Assembly (NCBI RefSeq): GCF_001761485.1
Contig: NC_090770.1
Location: forward strand, 1,116,001-1,180,000
Length of the DNA stretch: 64,000 nucleotides
From: Yarrowia lipolytica
Taxonomy: Eukaryota; Ascomycota; Dipodascomycetes; Dipodascales
Direction: 5' to 3'
The notes below the pieces were generated by a model, which saw only the letters and a program-made list of their open reading frames with translations, ran no database searches and was not told where the DNA came from. The position numbers and the translations under genes are program-made. Positions 10,545 to 21,779 of this stretch are shown piece after piece. Positions within the stretch are counted from its first letter, which is position 1. Each line of letters opens with the position of its first letter.

Positions 10545-11162
10545 GTAAGTAATCAGCCCGTGGACACCATGAGCCACCTGCCCCATGTTTGAGCGCGTCC
10601 TTGCACGGCCCCTTTCATGCCCCGATGGCCGCTCGGCGACGATGGACATGTGGGTACAGATAGTTGTTGAGACACAAAAACACACACGACGACGACACCA
10701 GCCTCCGAGCTGAATCCATCGGCAAAAACACGTTTGCCCTGCGGCTTTTGACGGCCTACACGAGCTGGCACGTGGATTTGCGGCGGAAACCGGACTGCGC
10801 CTCTCGTTACCATGATTATGATGCAATGATCATGTTAGAAAGACAACGTCGTGGGATCATCGGCTGTTGATTCGACAAATCTCGACGACAGTTGAATCAT
10901 AGGACGGGTGGATTCTCTGCAGCTGTGGAACTGCAACGGCTGAATCAGAATCAGCTGAATCGAACCATTGTTACGGACCATGTTTGTCGCGTCTGACGTC
11001 TCCTAGGACCTTGAATGGTCGTTTTAGTTGGAGCGGGGTTCGCCCGCCACCTTGCTCCTCTTTCAACCCACTACGCTGTCTGTGTTATTGTATCTTGCTT
11101 CACCTCTTTGTACCCTCTCCACCATGCCACCCCCCACCAAGATCCATCAGGACTAACCCCAG
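10545..11162 (+). other. Candidate 5'-leader intron of SUB2
   Basis: GTAAGT at 10545 is a consensus donor. GACTAACCCCAG ending at 11162, two bases before the SUB2 ATG, has the compressed branch-site/acceptor form seen in the proven intron of the same gene. If spliced, it removes a small upstream reading frame starting near 11123. The donor could be another site, so only the acceptor is well supported. Confidence 0.4.
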
Positions 11163-11163
11163 A

Positions 11164-12548
11164 ATGTCCCACGAAGGCGAAGAAGAACTCCTCGACTACT
11201 CCGATAGCGAAGAAATCGCTCTCCCCTCCACCACCGTGGAGTCTGGCTCCAACGGCGATGCCAAGGCCGAGACCACCACCGTCAAGGAGGAGAACACCGA
11301 GCAGAAGGGCTCCTACGTCGGAATCCACTCCACCGGTTTCCGAGACTTCTTGCTCAAGCCCGAGCTCCTGCGAGCCATTGTCGACTGTGGTTTCGAGCAT
11401 CCCTCTGAGGGTAAGTATTACCAACAACAAGATTAAACCACAAACGCCACATTGTTCTTTCTAACACAGTCCAGCAAGTGTGTATCCCCCAGTCCATTCT
11501 TGGAACTGACGTTCTCTGTCAGGCCAAGGCCGGTGTGGGTAAGACCGCCGTTTTCGTTCTCTCCACCCTGCAGCAGCTGGAGCCCGTGCCCGGCGAGTGC
11601 TCCGTTGTCGTTCTGTGTCACACCCGAGAGCTGGCCTACCAGATCATGAACGAGTACGCCCGATTCTCCAAGTACCTGCCCGACGTCAAGACCGCCGTCT
11701 TCTATGGAGGTTCCCCCATCCAGAAGGACATTGAGCTGATCCAGAACAAGGAGACCTCCCCCCACGTCATTGTCGCTACCCCCGGCCGACTGCACGCCCT
11801 GGTCCGAGACAAGCACCTGCGACTCGGCAACGTCAAGACCTTTGTCATCGATGAGTGTGACAAGGTCCTCGACCAGATTGATATGCGACGAGATGTCCAG
11901 GAGATTTTCCGAGTGACCCCCCGACAGAAGCAGGTGATGATGTTTTCCGCCACCCTGTCCCAGGAGATCCGACCCATCTGCAAGAAGTTCATGTCTTCTC
12001 CTCTGGAGATTCTTGTGGACGACGAAGGAAAGCTGACCCTGCACGGTCTCCAGCAGTACTATGTCGACGTTGAGGAGAAGTCCAAGAACCGAAAGCTCGG
12101 CGACCTGCTCGACAACCTCGAGTTCAACCAGGTTATCATCTTCGTCAAGTCTACCTCTCGAGCTAACGGCCTGTCTCAGGTCCTCAATGCTAACGGATTC
12201 CCCTGTACCGCGGTGCACTCTGGTATTCCCCAGGAGGAGCGAATTGCCCGATACAAGGAGTTCAAGGAGTTCAAGAAGCGAATCTGTGTCTCCACCGATG
12301 TCTTTGGTCGAGGTATTGATATCGAGCGAATCAACCTGGCTATCAACTACGATCTCCCCGCCGAGGCTGACCAGTACCTCCATCGAGTCGGTCGAGCTGG
12401 TCGATTCGGAACCAAGGGTCTGGCCATCTCTTTTGTCTCCACCCCTGAGGACAAGGAGGTTCTTGCTAAGATCCAGGAGCGATTCGAGGTTAACATCGCT
12501 CCCTACCCTGCTGAGGGTGTTGATCCCTCCACCTACATGAACTCTTAA
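11164..12548 (+). CDS. SUB2: DECD-box ATP-dependent RNA helicase SUB2/UAP56 (two exons)
   Basis: Exons 11164-11410 and 11470-12548; the 59-base intron has GTAAGT at its start and CTAACACAG at its end, splitting a Val codon. The joined protein is 441 residues and aligns along its length with yeast Sub2. Motifs: AKAGVGKT near 101-108, DECD at 210-213 (the family hallmark instead of DEAD), SAT at 242-244, and [10 protein letters not shown] near the C-terminus. Sub2 drives spliceosome assembly and, in TREX, loads the export adaptor Yra1 onto mRNA (established). The acidic Ser/Asp/Glu N-terminus (DYSDSEE) matches the family. If the intron is retained, translation ends a few codons later, so splicing could control output. 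Codon usage is strongly biased, as in highly expressed genes. Confidence 0.97.
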
Positions 12549-14763
12549 GTGGGTTCTTGTTTGTTGGTACTGTATAATTAGTAAAATCTTGGTGTAATGT
12601 TTGTGTTTACTTTAGTGTACGTGATGGACAGAGGTAATAGAAACAATCTTTGATGGACTGTTATGGTCCTTAACGTACCAGTTGCGGTCCTCGAACTACA
12701 TGTACGTAGAAACTGTTCCACTGACCGGTTCAGAATGTTCACCGGCCGGGACGTGAAATGAATTGAGATGGCATTGTACACTCTTTTTGACCTCCTATGA
12801 TGGCGTTACTCTCGGCTTTGGACATTGTGATTCGTACGCTATGCTATGTTCGTTGGAGATGTTTGAATAGACCCCGGATTGGTCTTGATGGTCTGTTATG
12901 GTGCTGTAGCGTACACTCGTACGTGTTTGCTCGATTTGATGGCAAGTTGGGGGCTTGGTGATCATATTCTCGCACATTCTTGCCTCAGAAGCGCCCTTTG
13001 GAGGTTGGAATGTCGCTGGGGATCCGTGTCTCCGATTGGAAGAGGTGAAGATCGTTTTCAGCCAAGCCAGGGTCTTGGTGCGTGACAATGTCCATTGTGG
13101 GCGGAGATGGGCAACGAGGTGTAATATTGAGAGTTGCTTCTTCTGGTGTCGACAGAGTACAGTGTGTGTTTGTATGTTGGTTGTACCAGTGTACATTGTT
13201 GATCTACGGAGAGACTCGGTACAAGTGGATGTACACTTGCAATTCGTAGCACGTGGGCAACTATACCAACCAGTTGATGGGTGGGCTTGGGCGTTCAATA
13301 GCGTCCATTCTGATGCCAGAGCCATGTCTCGACAGATACATTCTAGGATCTACGCCTAGACAAGCCGCTGGCTCGTATTTTCATACCCGGCATCAATGTG
13401 CCATGTTATGAGCCCATGGTGACGCGATGGAGGATCTCCATTAATTGGCGCGCCTGTTTGTTCCGGTCTGACGACGCGTTCTGGCGCCGTGTCTGGTGTA
13501 TGAAAGATCGTCGGCTGCACCGAAGAGAAGATGATCGACACAACACGAGGCGAATCTCCCCATTTTGTCCCGACTTTGGGAGAGGTAAAATTAGACGACG
13601 CAAGGGATGCCTCCATCTCGCAGCGGAGGCGCCGACGAAAAAAATGCAGCCACTTACTACTGCCCATTCCACCGAGAGATCATCACCAAGGCCTTGGCAT
13701 AGGAGGTGGTGAGGGGGAAGACATGGCGACGGGCGTGCATCATGCCAAGCGTTGAGCGGAGACGACAAGGACGCCCGAGTGAGGTTTACGCCATGTGATA
13801 GTGTCTTGTACTGGTACATTGTGGCTAGGGAGGGCTTTTGCTGTGGGCATCGTGATCCATACCATGTACGGTGCCGTGTCTTGTATAGTTGAGGGCAAAG
13901 ACGCGGTGAAACAGTGGTGATAAACGGCCAAACAGCTTGTAAAACACTCGTTCGCGCGCTCGTCGGTTCGTCCGCTCAATTCTCCCCATTCGCTTCAGCA
14001 TCACGCGTCGATACATGCGCCTGTCTGCATCGACGGACCCCTGCCTACACTGTACAGTGTGGGAGGAAAAAGAAACGAGTGTACCCTTGCACCACGTCTC
14101 GGAGCCGGCGACTGCGTTTGCAACTGGTGCTGGTCTCACTCGGGCTGTTTTGAACTTTGCTCGGCCCGTTGTGGCAATAACAACAATGTTCAGTCCACTC
14201 AGGGACCAGGCACTCAGGCACGGCGCATGTTTTGCAGGGGTCAGCGGGTGTACATGGTGAAAGATGGTGGAAGGGTTGAATGGCCGAACAGTCTGAGTGG
14301 GCTGAATGGCTGAATGGCTGGATGGTTGGATGGCTGAACCAACTGGAAGGAGTCGAATGGTGTGTCTGTAACACTTGGCCTATACCAACTCACCGATACT
14401 CATGCTGAATTACCGTTGGTCCCTACATTGTGGAGTGTACCTTAGACAAACTAAACGAGACTCGTATAGTACAAGTACAGTACAGTACCTTGCATAACGG
14501 ACTAAATAATATCCCACATATCGCGTAATCAGGGTCTATCGACAGGTGTACCAGTACTTGTACCGTACGGTCGCCAACCACGGTTCTTACTAAGCCGAAT
14601 TGCACGTTCCGACACGCCATGCAGACCGATTCGAATGTGGATATCTACGCCCACCAACTTGACTGTCAGACGACTCCGCGCGACGACTCAGCGCGACGAC
14701 TCTGCCCGACAGCGACATCTTCCACATCTTCCACGTGACTGCCAGACAAATGTGCTCTTCTGT

Positions 14764-14802
14764 TCGTACACTTCCGCTCGTACACTTCCGCTCGTACACT
14801 CA
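14764..14802. repeat. 14-base tandem repeat
   Basis: About 2.8 copies of TCGTACACTTCCGC. Confidence 0.85.
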
Positions 14803-15662
14803 CTTGTAGACGTCCAGTCACGGTCAAACGCTAACCCAAGCCTATTGCAAAGACTAACCCTGTGCGAGAAAATGCGCACATCCATTTCTCACGCCGATCT
14901 CTCCCAACAGGGACAACAAGAGGTGCGACCCACCACCTGGGCAGCCATGGTTGCTACTTTGAGGGATCTGCGAGCTTGTGGCTAGATTGGGTGGCGGTAC
15001 CATGCCGCAGAGGCTGGAGAATGTGGGCAATGGTCATAGCAAGTGGTGATGATTGACCTGGGGTGGTGGGCACCCAAAGACGATAGCTCACCGGTAGTGG
15101 TACCTGCCAGTCGCACCTGCCAGTCGCACCAGTCGCGCCTGTCCACTAGCATGCCCCTTAATGCAGCGACACGCACGGTCCACGGCAAACACTATGGGTG
15201 CGAACGCGAAGAGTCGCGAAAAGAGACTCTGCCAACCCACTTTTACGCTCCAAACAGCCTTTTACCGCACTTCTCACACGCACACTCGCTCCCATTGTCA
15301 ACAGGCTTTGGGAGCCCGACCCCTGTCAGGTGCAAGCAGCAGTGAAAGTGGTGTGTGAATGCACGACCGGTGGACTTGTCCATGACACTACATGTATGAT
15401 ACGAGATATCTTCAAACCCACCACCACCAGCAAGGACAAGGACCCGGTGTCAAGTCCGTAGCACGATACCCAGTCGTCAGACGACGAGTACCCCACTCGA
15501 CACATTCCCCAGTCGGTCGATCGAGCCCTGGAATGTAAATCATGAGGATCGACGGTCGAGATCGCCATTGCGCCTAAAAGACGAGGACATGGTGAACCGT
15601 GTGTGCGTGTGCGTGTGTGTTAGGCGGGAAAAAACAGGCCAGCCAGAGAGAGGCTCCAAACG

Positions 15663-15670
15663 CATAAATA
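15663..15670 (+). promoter_or_regulatory. TATA-like box of the cell-wall protein gene
   Basis: CATAAATA about 95 bases before the ATG at 15764, followed by a pyrimidine-rich leader, as in strongly expressed yeast genes. Confidence 0.5.
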
Positions 15671-15763
15671 CCCGGGTCCGCACCCCTCAGTTTTCCTTTC
15701 CTCAACAGTCACACTCGTTCACTTCGACCACCACTTTCATTCATATCCAACTACAGTCGAACA

Positions 15764-18021
15764 ATGAAGTTCTCTGCCATTGCCATCGCTGCCGCAGCCA
15801 GCATCGTCGTCGCCGACCCCATCTTCCTTGGAAAGCCCGCCGCTGGTGGAGTTAGATCGGAAGAGCGGTTCAGTCAGGTTCCCAGACCCCCACCCCCTCC
15901 TCCTCCTCCTCCTGCCCCCCCCACCCAGCTCCTCCTCCCCCTCCTGCCCCCCCCCACTTCTCAGGTCCTCCCCCTCCTGCCCCCACCTCTTCCCAGGCTG
16001 CCCAGGAGACCTGTATCGCTCCCGCCTCTACCAACGAGAAGCGATCTCTTGCTCTGATCTCCCAGGTCTTCTGCACCAAGAAGTGCTTCAAGCTCTCCTT
16101 CGGTCTTAACACCTGTCAGGGTCTCAAGTCCTGCGAGTGTCAGTTCCTTGACGGCTTCGCCTGGACCCAGAAGTGTCTGTCCTGTTCTCAGGCTTACCCC
16201 CAGTACGGTATGCAGGAGATTGAGGATGTCATCAAGAAGTGCCACCCCCAGGAGGCCACCTCTACCATTGCTCCTCCCCCCGTTATTGTCACCACCACTC
16301 CCCCCGATGTCACCACTTCTCTGCCCGAGTGTGAGGTTCCCCCTCCCACCTGTACCCCCGAGCCTTACTACCACTCTTCCCTCGATAACATGCTCAACAA
16401 GCGATTCGATATCATTGGTAAGCTCACCTGCAAGAAGACCTGTAACACCGTTGTCGGCGACCTTAACTCCTGTGGTGAGGATGCCAAGTGCATCTGCGAC
16501 AAGATCAAGGCTACCAAGTCTGCCGTTGACCAGTGTACCTCTTGTGTCCAGCAGTACAACATGTGGCCTTACTTCAACGTCGACAACCAGCTGCTCCGAT
16601 ACGTCGAGGCTTGCCAGGCTGTTGCCACCCCCACTGCCACCCCCACTCCCATCATCCCCGTCTGCCCCACCTCCGGTGTGTCTTCCGAGGCTGTCCCCTC
16701 CTCCACTGTTGCCGCTCCTTCTTCTTCTCCTTCTTCTTCCGCTCCCGCTTCTTCTGCTGAGGAGACTTCCAAGACTGAGTCCAAGACCGAGTCCAAGGCT
16801 TCTTCCACCGAGGCTTCTTCTTCTGCTCCCTCTCCCGCCCCCACCAACGGCACCGTCTCTTCTTCCACCGCTTCTTACACTACCAAGACTCTGACTTCCA
16901 CTGTCCCTTGCCACGAGTGTGAGCACGGCGGAAACAAGACTGTCATCGTCACCGTCACCGAGGAGTGCTCCACCGAGCTGCCCTCTACCACCGAGGCTCC
17001 CGTTGCTGACACCACCTCCGCTCCTCTGACCACCAAGACCTCTGTCGTTAACGGCAAGACCATCACTGTCACCGAGCCCTGCGAGGAGTGCGAGCACAAG
17101 ACCGCCTCTCCTTCTCTGACCACCAAGACCACCGTCATTGGCGACAAGACCGTTACCATCACCGAGGAGTGCTCCACCGAGGAGGCCACCGCTGCCCCCA
17201 CCTCTTCTGTTCCTACCTCCGAGGCCCCCGCTGCTGAGTCTACTGCCCCCGTCACCACCAAGGTCACTGTTGTCAACGGCAAGACCGTCACCGTCACTGA
17301 GGAGTGCGAGGAGTGCGAGCACAAGAAGACCGAGCACCCCGAGGCTGCTCCTTCTTCCACCGCCTCTCTGACCACCTACACCACCGTTGTTGAGGGTGTC
17401 ACCAAGACCATCACCGAGGAGTGCTCCACCGAGGTCCCCGCCACTGAGGCCCCCAAGCCCACTTCCGAGGCCCCTGCTTCCGAGACCCCCGCTTCTGAGG
17501 GCCCCAAGCCTACTTCCGAGGCTCCCGCTGCTTCCCCCGCTCCTTCTGCTTCCGTCGAGCTCACCACCAAGGTCACCATCGTTGAGGGTATCACCAAGAC
17601 TCTGACCGAGGCTTCCACCATTGCCCCCGCTCCTTCTGGTGAGTCCAAGCCCGAGCCCAAGCCCGAGTCCCCCGAGGGTAAGCCCGCTCCTTCCGGACCT
17701 GCTTCCGGCCCTGCTCCTGCTCCCTCTGGACCTGCTTCCGGCCCCGCTCCCTCTGGACCTGCTTCCGGCCCCGCTCCCTCTGGACCTGCTTCCGGCCCCG
17801 CTCCCTCTGGACCCGCTGCTGGACCCGCTCCTTCTGGACCCGCTTCCGGCCCCGCTCCTTCTGGACCTGCTGCCAGCCCTGCTCCTTCCGGACCCGCTGC
17901 TGTTCCCCAGGCTCCTGAGCAGGCTCCTGAGCAGTCTGTCCCCGCCCAGGCCAACGGCGCTGTCACCAAGGGTGTCTCCGCTGCTGTCCTCGCCGCTGCT
18001 GGTCTCCTTGCTCTTTTCTAA
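15764..18021 (+). CDS. GPI-type cell-wall protein with two Cys-rich domains and Ser/Thr/Pro repeats (frame broken by probable assembly artefact)
   Basis: The ATG at 15764 opens a clear signal peptide (MKFSAIAIAAAASIVVA). The main frame, open from about 15860 to the stop at 18019-18021, is out of phase with it, and the phase change falls at a 20-base Illumina adapter match plus error-prone poly-C tracts. In the main frame there are two related Cys-rich domains (about 16000-16200, with CTKKCFKLSFGLNTC, and 16330-16620, with CKKTCNTVVGDLNSC). Then come Ser/Thr-rich repeats containing VVNGKTITVTE and EECEECEHK, a Pro-rich tract of PSGPASGPA units (17690-17900), and a hydrophobic tail VSAAVLAAAGLLALF after an Asn-Gly, which fits a GPI signal. 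It resembles a covalently wall-linked mannoprotein or adhesin. The frame listed from 16210 alone would miss the signal peptide and the first domain. The gene is probably intact in the organism. Confidence 0.85.
15854..15873 (+). other. Illumina paired-end adapter sequence embedded in the assembly
   Basis: The 20 bases AGATCGGAAGAGCGGTTCAG match the start of the Illumina PE adapter exactly, and the following bases (TCAGGTTCCCAGACC) resemble the next part of that adapter (CAGGAATGCCGAGACC) with errors. It lies between the signal-peptide frame and the main frame of the cell-wall gene, next to homopolymeric C tracts, where short-read assemblers fail. Confidence 0.93.
17690..17900. repeat. Internal Pro/Ser/Gly repeat array in the cell-wall gene
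   Basis: Roughly eight units of about 24 bases encoding variants of PSGPASGPA. A collapse or expansion is likely between strains and assemblies. Confidence 0.85.
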
Positions 18022-18783
18022 ATTAGTTGATTGCCAACTGATTTGATGAGATGCCAGAGATACCCCTACAGCTGGCATCTTAGAGAGAGACTAACTATAA
18101 TACAATAATGATGTGAAGTAATTCTTAACCAGTAGTCTGTAGTGCCTACAGCTGTGGCAGTAGCCATTTATTTGGGACAACTCTTTCCAAACACCTTGCT
18201 CTCTTTTACTCGTATAAGGGCCTCCTCTCGCTGCATTCCAGAACGCCGATCGCGCCGATCACCTAATTTGTTTTGACTGCTGATCGACACACGACGGAAT
18301 GGTCTGTTCTCGTCACCTGAGAGCGACGTACACGTCCTATGCGAGTCGAGACAGCAATGGTAGATGAAGATCTCATCGGAATGGATGTTCTTGACATTTG
18401 AGAGGCATTGCCAATTGGACGTGTACGGTGGGGGGCCAAGACTTGAGAGGTTTTGCGAGATGAGAATGGATACGCATGCAAAAGGGCAAGGCCGAGGGCA
18501 GTGGGCGCAAAAGGCGCCAGTTACCCATACGCAACACTTGCACCATATTACCTGCTTCTATTACTTAGTTAGACCAGCTCCACATGGTTATGTTTCACTT
18601 GCTCTATGACTTTCATGTTGGAGATCGACATAATTGCCATTTGTGGGCGTGACCGGGGTGGTTTCTTGGCGTGTGGACCACAAAGACGTGTCTGTACGCG
18701 CACTGTATGGCATTGTCTGATATGTCCATCATCATTGATTCGTTGCTTTCTGTTTTGAATGGTCTTCCACGGTTTTCAGTGTC
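18022..18783. other. Intergenic, no gene seen
   Basis: Convergent 3' region between the cell-wall gene and the minus-strand unknown gene; short frames only. Confidence 0.6.
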
Positions 18784-19557
18784 CTACTGCGACGACTCAA
18801 GCTTAGGCTCAGACATTGTCGCAGCGATGGTTAGAGGAAGGCAGAAGGCGTCTATTTGACGCCCATTCTCCAACATTTGCTTGGGGTTTGCAGCTGACAG
18901 CTTGCTGACCCTCTGGCGCAGAAAGTCGCAGTACTCCATGAGTTTGTGGTTGAGAGAAGACTCGCCCTCCAGCTTGCCCTCTATCGACTGGCTGTGCAGC
19001 TTGGCCACATGTTGCAGCTTCTGAGGCCGGTCACTGTATTCTTGCAGATTCAGAAGATAGTTGTTGAGCCTCCTCAAATCGTCCTGTGTGTAGAATGTCT
19101 TGCATGCCTCAAACTGGCTCTTCAAGTCGGCCAAGTCGCCCGAATCGAACCCCTCTCTCCTCATTATGCTCAGAAACGCGTTTCGGACGACCAAAGATAT
19201 CAATCTGGGCGTGTTCCTGGCGATGGAGTCCTTCAACTTCTGAGAAACAACCACCCCGTTGTCCTCTGATAACCGCACATAGTGCTGACCCAGAGCGCCC
19301 AGGCGCCCCAAACACTCCACAATCACTTTTAGAGGCAGCGAGCCCATGTTTCTGTGCAGATCCTTGTCCACATACATCTTCACTATCAAACAACAGGTGT
19401 TCAAATGCACCCGGTTCATGTCTCCCCTGATGCTGGCCATGTAGAGGGGTAACATGGGGGCTATCCTTGTCCGATAGGACGAGTCCTGAGTCTCAAAGTA
19501 GCTCGCCGCATTCTGCTCCACGATCCACCCCAGTGGCTCCGCGGTAAATGCTTCCAT
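18784..19557 (-). CDS. Hypothetical helical protein, unrecognised
   Basis: 257 residues from the ATG at 19557 (an upstream TTG reading adds 18 poor residues). Predicted almost entirely helical and amphipathic, with no signal peptide or membrane segment; the middle has LPLKVIVECLGRLGALGQHYVRL and the C-terminal half NNYLLNLQEYSDRPQKLQHV. I cannot place it in a family. The sequence pattern is that of a folded cytosolic or nuclear protein. tRNA-Asp lies 140 bases upstream, so promoter space is short. Coding character is good on one strand only. Confidence 0.6.
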   Translation of the reverse strand: MEAFTAEPLGWIVEQNAASYFETQDSSYRTRIAPMLPLYMASIRGDMNRVHLNTCCLIVKMYVDKDLHRNMGSLPLKVIVECLGRLGALGQHYVRLSEDNGVVVSQKLKDSIARNTPRLISLVVRNAFLSIMRREGFDSGDLADLKSQFEACKTFYTQDDLRRLNNYLLNLQEYSDRPQKLQHVAKLHSQSIEGKLEGESSLNHKLMEYCDFLRQRVSKLSAANPKQMLENGRQIDAFCLPLTIAATMSEPKLESSQ

Positions 19558-19699
19558 GGTATCTCTTCTGGTATCCAAAGTGGTTGTGGTGCACTTTCGG
19601 AAATGATCCAAAATCCCTTCATCACCCTTTTTTTTTGGCCGAACCTAACCCTTAATATCATCTGTGCATGACCACATTTTTCAGAAAATCAAGAAAAAA

Positions 19700-19786
19700 T
19701 CCGCAATAGTTTAGTGGCTAGAATTTCCGCCTGTCAGAACAATGTTCAGCACGCGGGGGACCGGAGTTCAATTCTCCGTTGCGGAG
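19700..19786 (+). tRNA. tRNA-Asp (GTC) with a 15-base intron
   Basis: Acceptor TCCGCAA pairs with TTGCGGA (discriminator G), the D arm is GTTT/GAAT with AGTGGCTA in the loop, the anticodon stem is TCCGC/GCGGG, and the T arm is CGGAG-TTCAATT-CTCCG. Anticodon GTC is followed by A37 and then a 15-base intron GAACAATGTTCAGCA (19736-19750). CTTTTTG after the gene is a weak terminator. Confidence 0.92.
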
Positions 19787-20847
19787 TATCTTTTTGCATC
19801 TCTCTTGGGGTCTCTTTTGCTGCACGTTGGTGGTGTATTTTTGTCTCCTTTTTTTCTTTCTGCAAACCTTTTGGTTATCTACAGATTCCAGCTAAATCTA
19901 CTTAGGCCGGAAGAAGATACTTGAATTAATGAAGGTGAAAGCCGTTGCGAAGTGATATGGTACTAGATGATCGGCCGGAACATCAGACCGAAGATTGGTT
20001 ACACTCGGATTCTTGTGAAAGCTCACGTAGTCAGGACGTCGGATCCCCTTGCGCGGGACTGGAAAATGGAACGTCCATGGTTCCCAGACAAGATAGTACT
20101 TGCCATGCGGGATTTTGCTCGGGTAATCCACATCTAAGACGTGTCAGCGGCCTTGAAAACCCGACGGGACTCTGGCATCTGAGTGTATCAAAAAATCCGC
20201 ACTTGTGAAGATGGGGTGGTGTCCCCAGATCACGGTATGGGTCTTGTCGGTGGTGGTCTTGTCGGTGGTGGTCTTGTCGATGCAACGCCATGTCACATTG
20301 TAGAGACAGAATGAAGCACACAAAGTCACAGTCTCAACGGAAATTGCCCTCCAGTAGACTCCACCGAGCCGTTCGCCTGGTGCTCATCAGTGGGAACTGT
20401 AGATCCTTCCAGTCCCATTTAAATGAGCTGTTGTCTAAGCTAGTGATCCTTCATCAGACCACAAGTTCGACACCGAGTAGTTGTTGAGAATTATATTCTC
20501 AACCGGTTTGTCGTAAGATAGGCAGTCTCGTTCGCTCGCAGTAAGTATGCTGAAAAGTAGGGGGAAAAATGCCATGGATGATATCACATACTAAACACCA
20601 AATCCTCTGAGATAGTCTGCCAGGGCCGAGTGGGCTTGGACCGTGATCAAGGCGGGTTTCGGATTCGGACTTTAGATGTGATTTGTTCTTGCGGTACTGG
20701 TACTACTAATTCTCAGGAATTACTAGAGTGTTGACAGTTAGTTGAGACTGCACAGGATGGCAGCAACACAATAACCCATTGACAGTAGATAAGTGCGACG
20801 ATAGACTATGAACCGGTCGTTGTATAACCATCATTGACACTGGTATC
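19787..20847. other. Intergenic with a possible coding relic
   Basis: A minus frame at about 19898-20150 has protein-like wording (KIPHGKYYLVWEPWTF, then PRKGIRRPDYVSFH) but no start context or family; it may be a gene relic. A 17-base repeat (GTCGGTGGTGGTCTT) lies at about 20245-20280. Confidence 0.35.
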
Positions 20848-20996
20848 TTTGATATAACCCTTAGCCTTGATATAACCCTTTGCCTTGATAGAACCCTTAG
20901 CCTTGATATAACCCTTAGCCTTGATATAAAGACCTCTAGCCTTTATATAACCCTCTAGCCTTGGTATAAAAACCTATAGATTGATATAACCCTTTA
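20848..20996. repeat. 18-base minisatellite, about eight copies
   Basis: Degenerate tandem units close to CTTGATATAACCCTTAGC. The array is AT-rich and stands in a gene-free stretch before the helicase relic. Confidence 0.9.
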
Positions 20997-21779
20997 TTGT
21001 CTTACTATTGCGACATTAGTCCAGGAACTATACGCTCATTGTCTCACGCCTGTCACATTTTTAGATCTGACAGCTACAGTAAGTACTGATAAATCGTGTT
21101 CTTGTGGTAAACAACAGTTCCGTACAAGTTCAGTATGTACTGTACAGTGCTTCATTTTGAGCCCTAGGTTCGTTTCGAGCCCCCGTTTATTGAGAAAGGA
21201 AGTACAGTGTTTGTATTGTGAGAGTTGTTGACCTTGTGCAACAAGACCCTCTTGTCCTCATCTGTCTACAGCACTTGTACTTGGCTTGTAAATAAAACGG
21301 GAAGTTCGAAAGTAGAAAAAGATCTCCATGTATTCTTAGGTAGCTCCATAGTAACAACAAATCCTCACGTATTCGAGGGTCTACACATCCTGTAAAGTTC
21401 TGAGCTCGTATAGTCCGAGACGAATGTTCGATACGTGAGTGAAGATGGAGAAGAAGGAAGTTCAGTTTTTCAGCTCAATTGCTTTCAATAATATTTGGGG
21501 ACGTATACGCTCTCCAGAATCATTGAAACAGATACTCCATCCACCTTTCACATCTGACGGGTGGCAGCTGAAAGTTCAAACTAGGGGGAGGGCTAAGGGT
21601 GCTAGTGAGGGATATGCCCAAGTTCTACTTACACCCTCAAAGATGATACCGTAAAAGTAGTGAAGATGACTCTTGGGGCTCCTTTAGACAGTTTTTCGCT
21701 ATATCAGAGCTGCTGAAGTATGTATCTGAAGTATGTACATACAGTACTGTACCTATACTCGCATCTTTTGGAGTGGAAC
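20997..21779. other. Intergenic, no gene seen
   Basis: Contains TACAGTAC-type words near 21130 and 21740 and no reading frame with coding character; 21439-21654 is open but has no recognisable motif. Confidence 0.5.

Larger units (their letters stand above)
12549..15763. other. 3.2 kb intergenic region with no convincing gene
   Basis: Reading frames here (for example 12795-13325 and 13406-13819, minus) overlap each other on both strands, show no family motif and have composition unlike neighbouring genes. The stretch holds CTGAATGG-type repeats near 14295-14330, a 14-base triple repeat at 14764-14802, a CAGTCGCACCTGC repeat near 15106-15140 and a GT-rich microsatellite near 15600. It probably serves as the long promoter of the cell-wall gene. 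Confidence 0.55.

Noticed and set aside
11433-12383. 316-residue minus-strand frame
   Set aside because: Lies wholly antisense to SUB2 exon 2 and mirrors its codon bias.
12795-13819. Several 100-180 residue minus frames
   Set aside because: They overlap equal-sized plus frames, have no motif and unusual composition; treated as non-coding.
15961-18078. 705-residue minus-strand reading frame rich in Gly/Ser
   Set aside because: It is the antisense shadow of the Ser/Thr/Pro repeats of the cell-wall gene; it has no signal, motif or independent start context.
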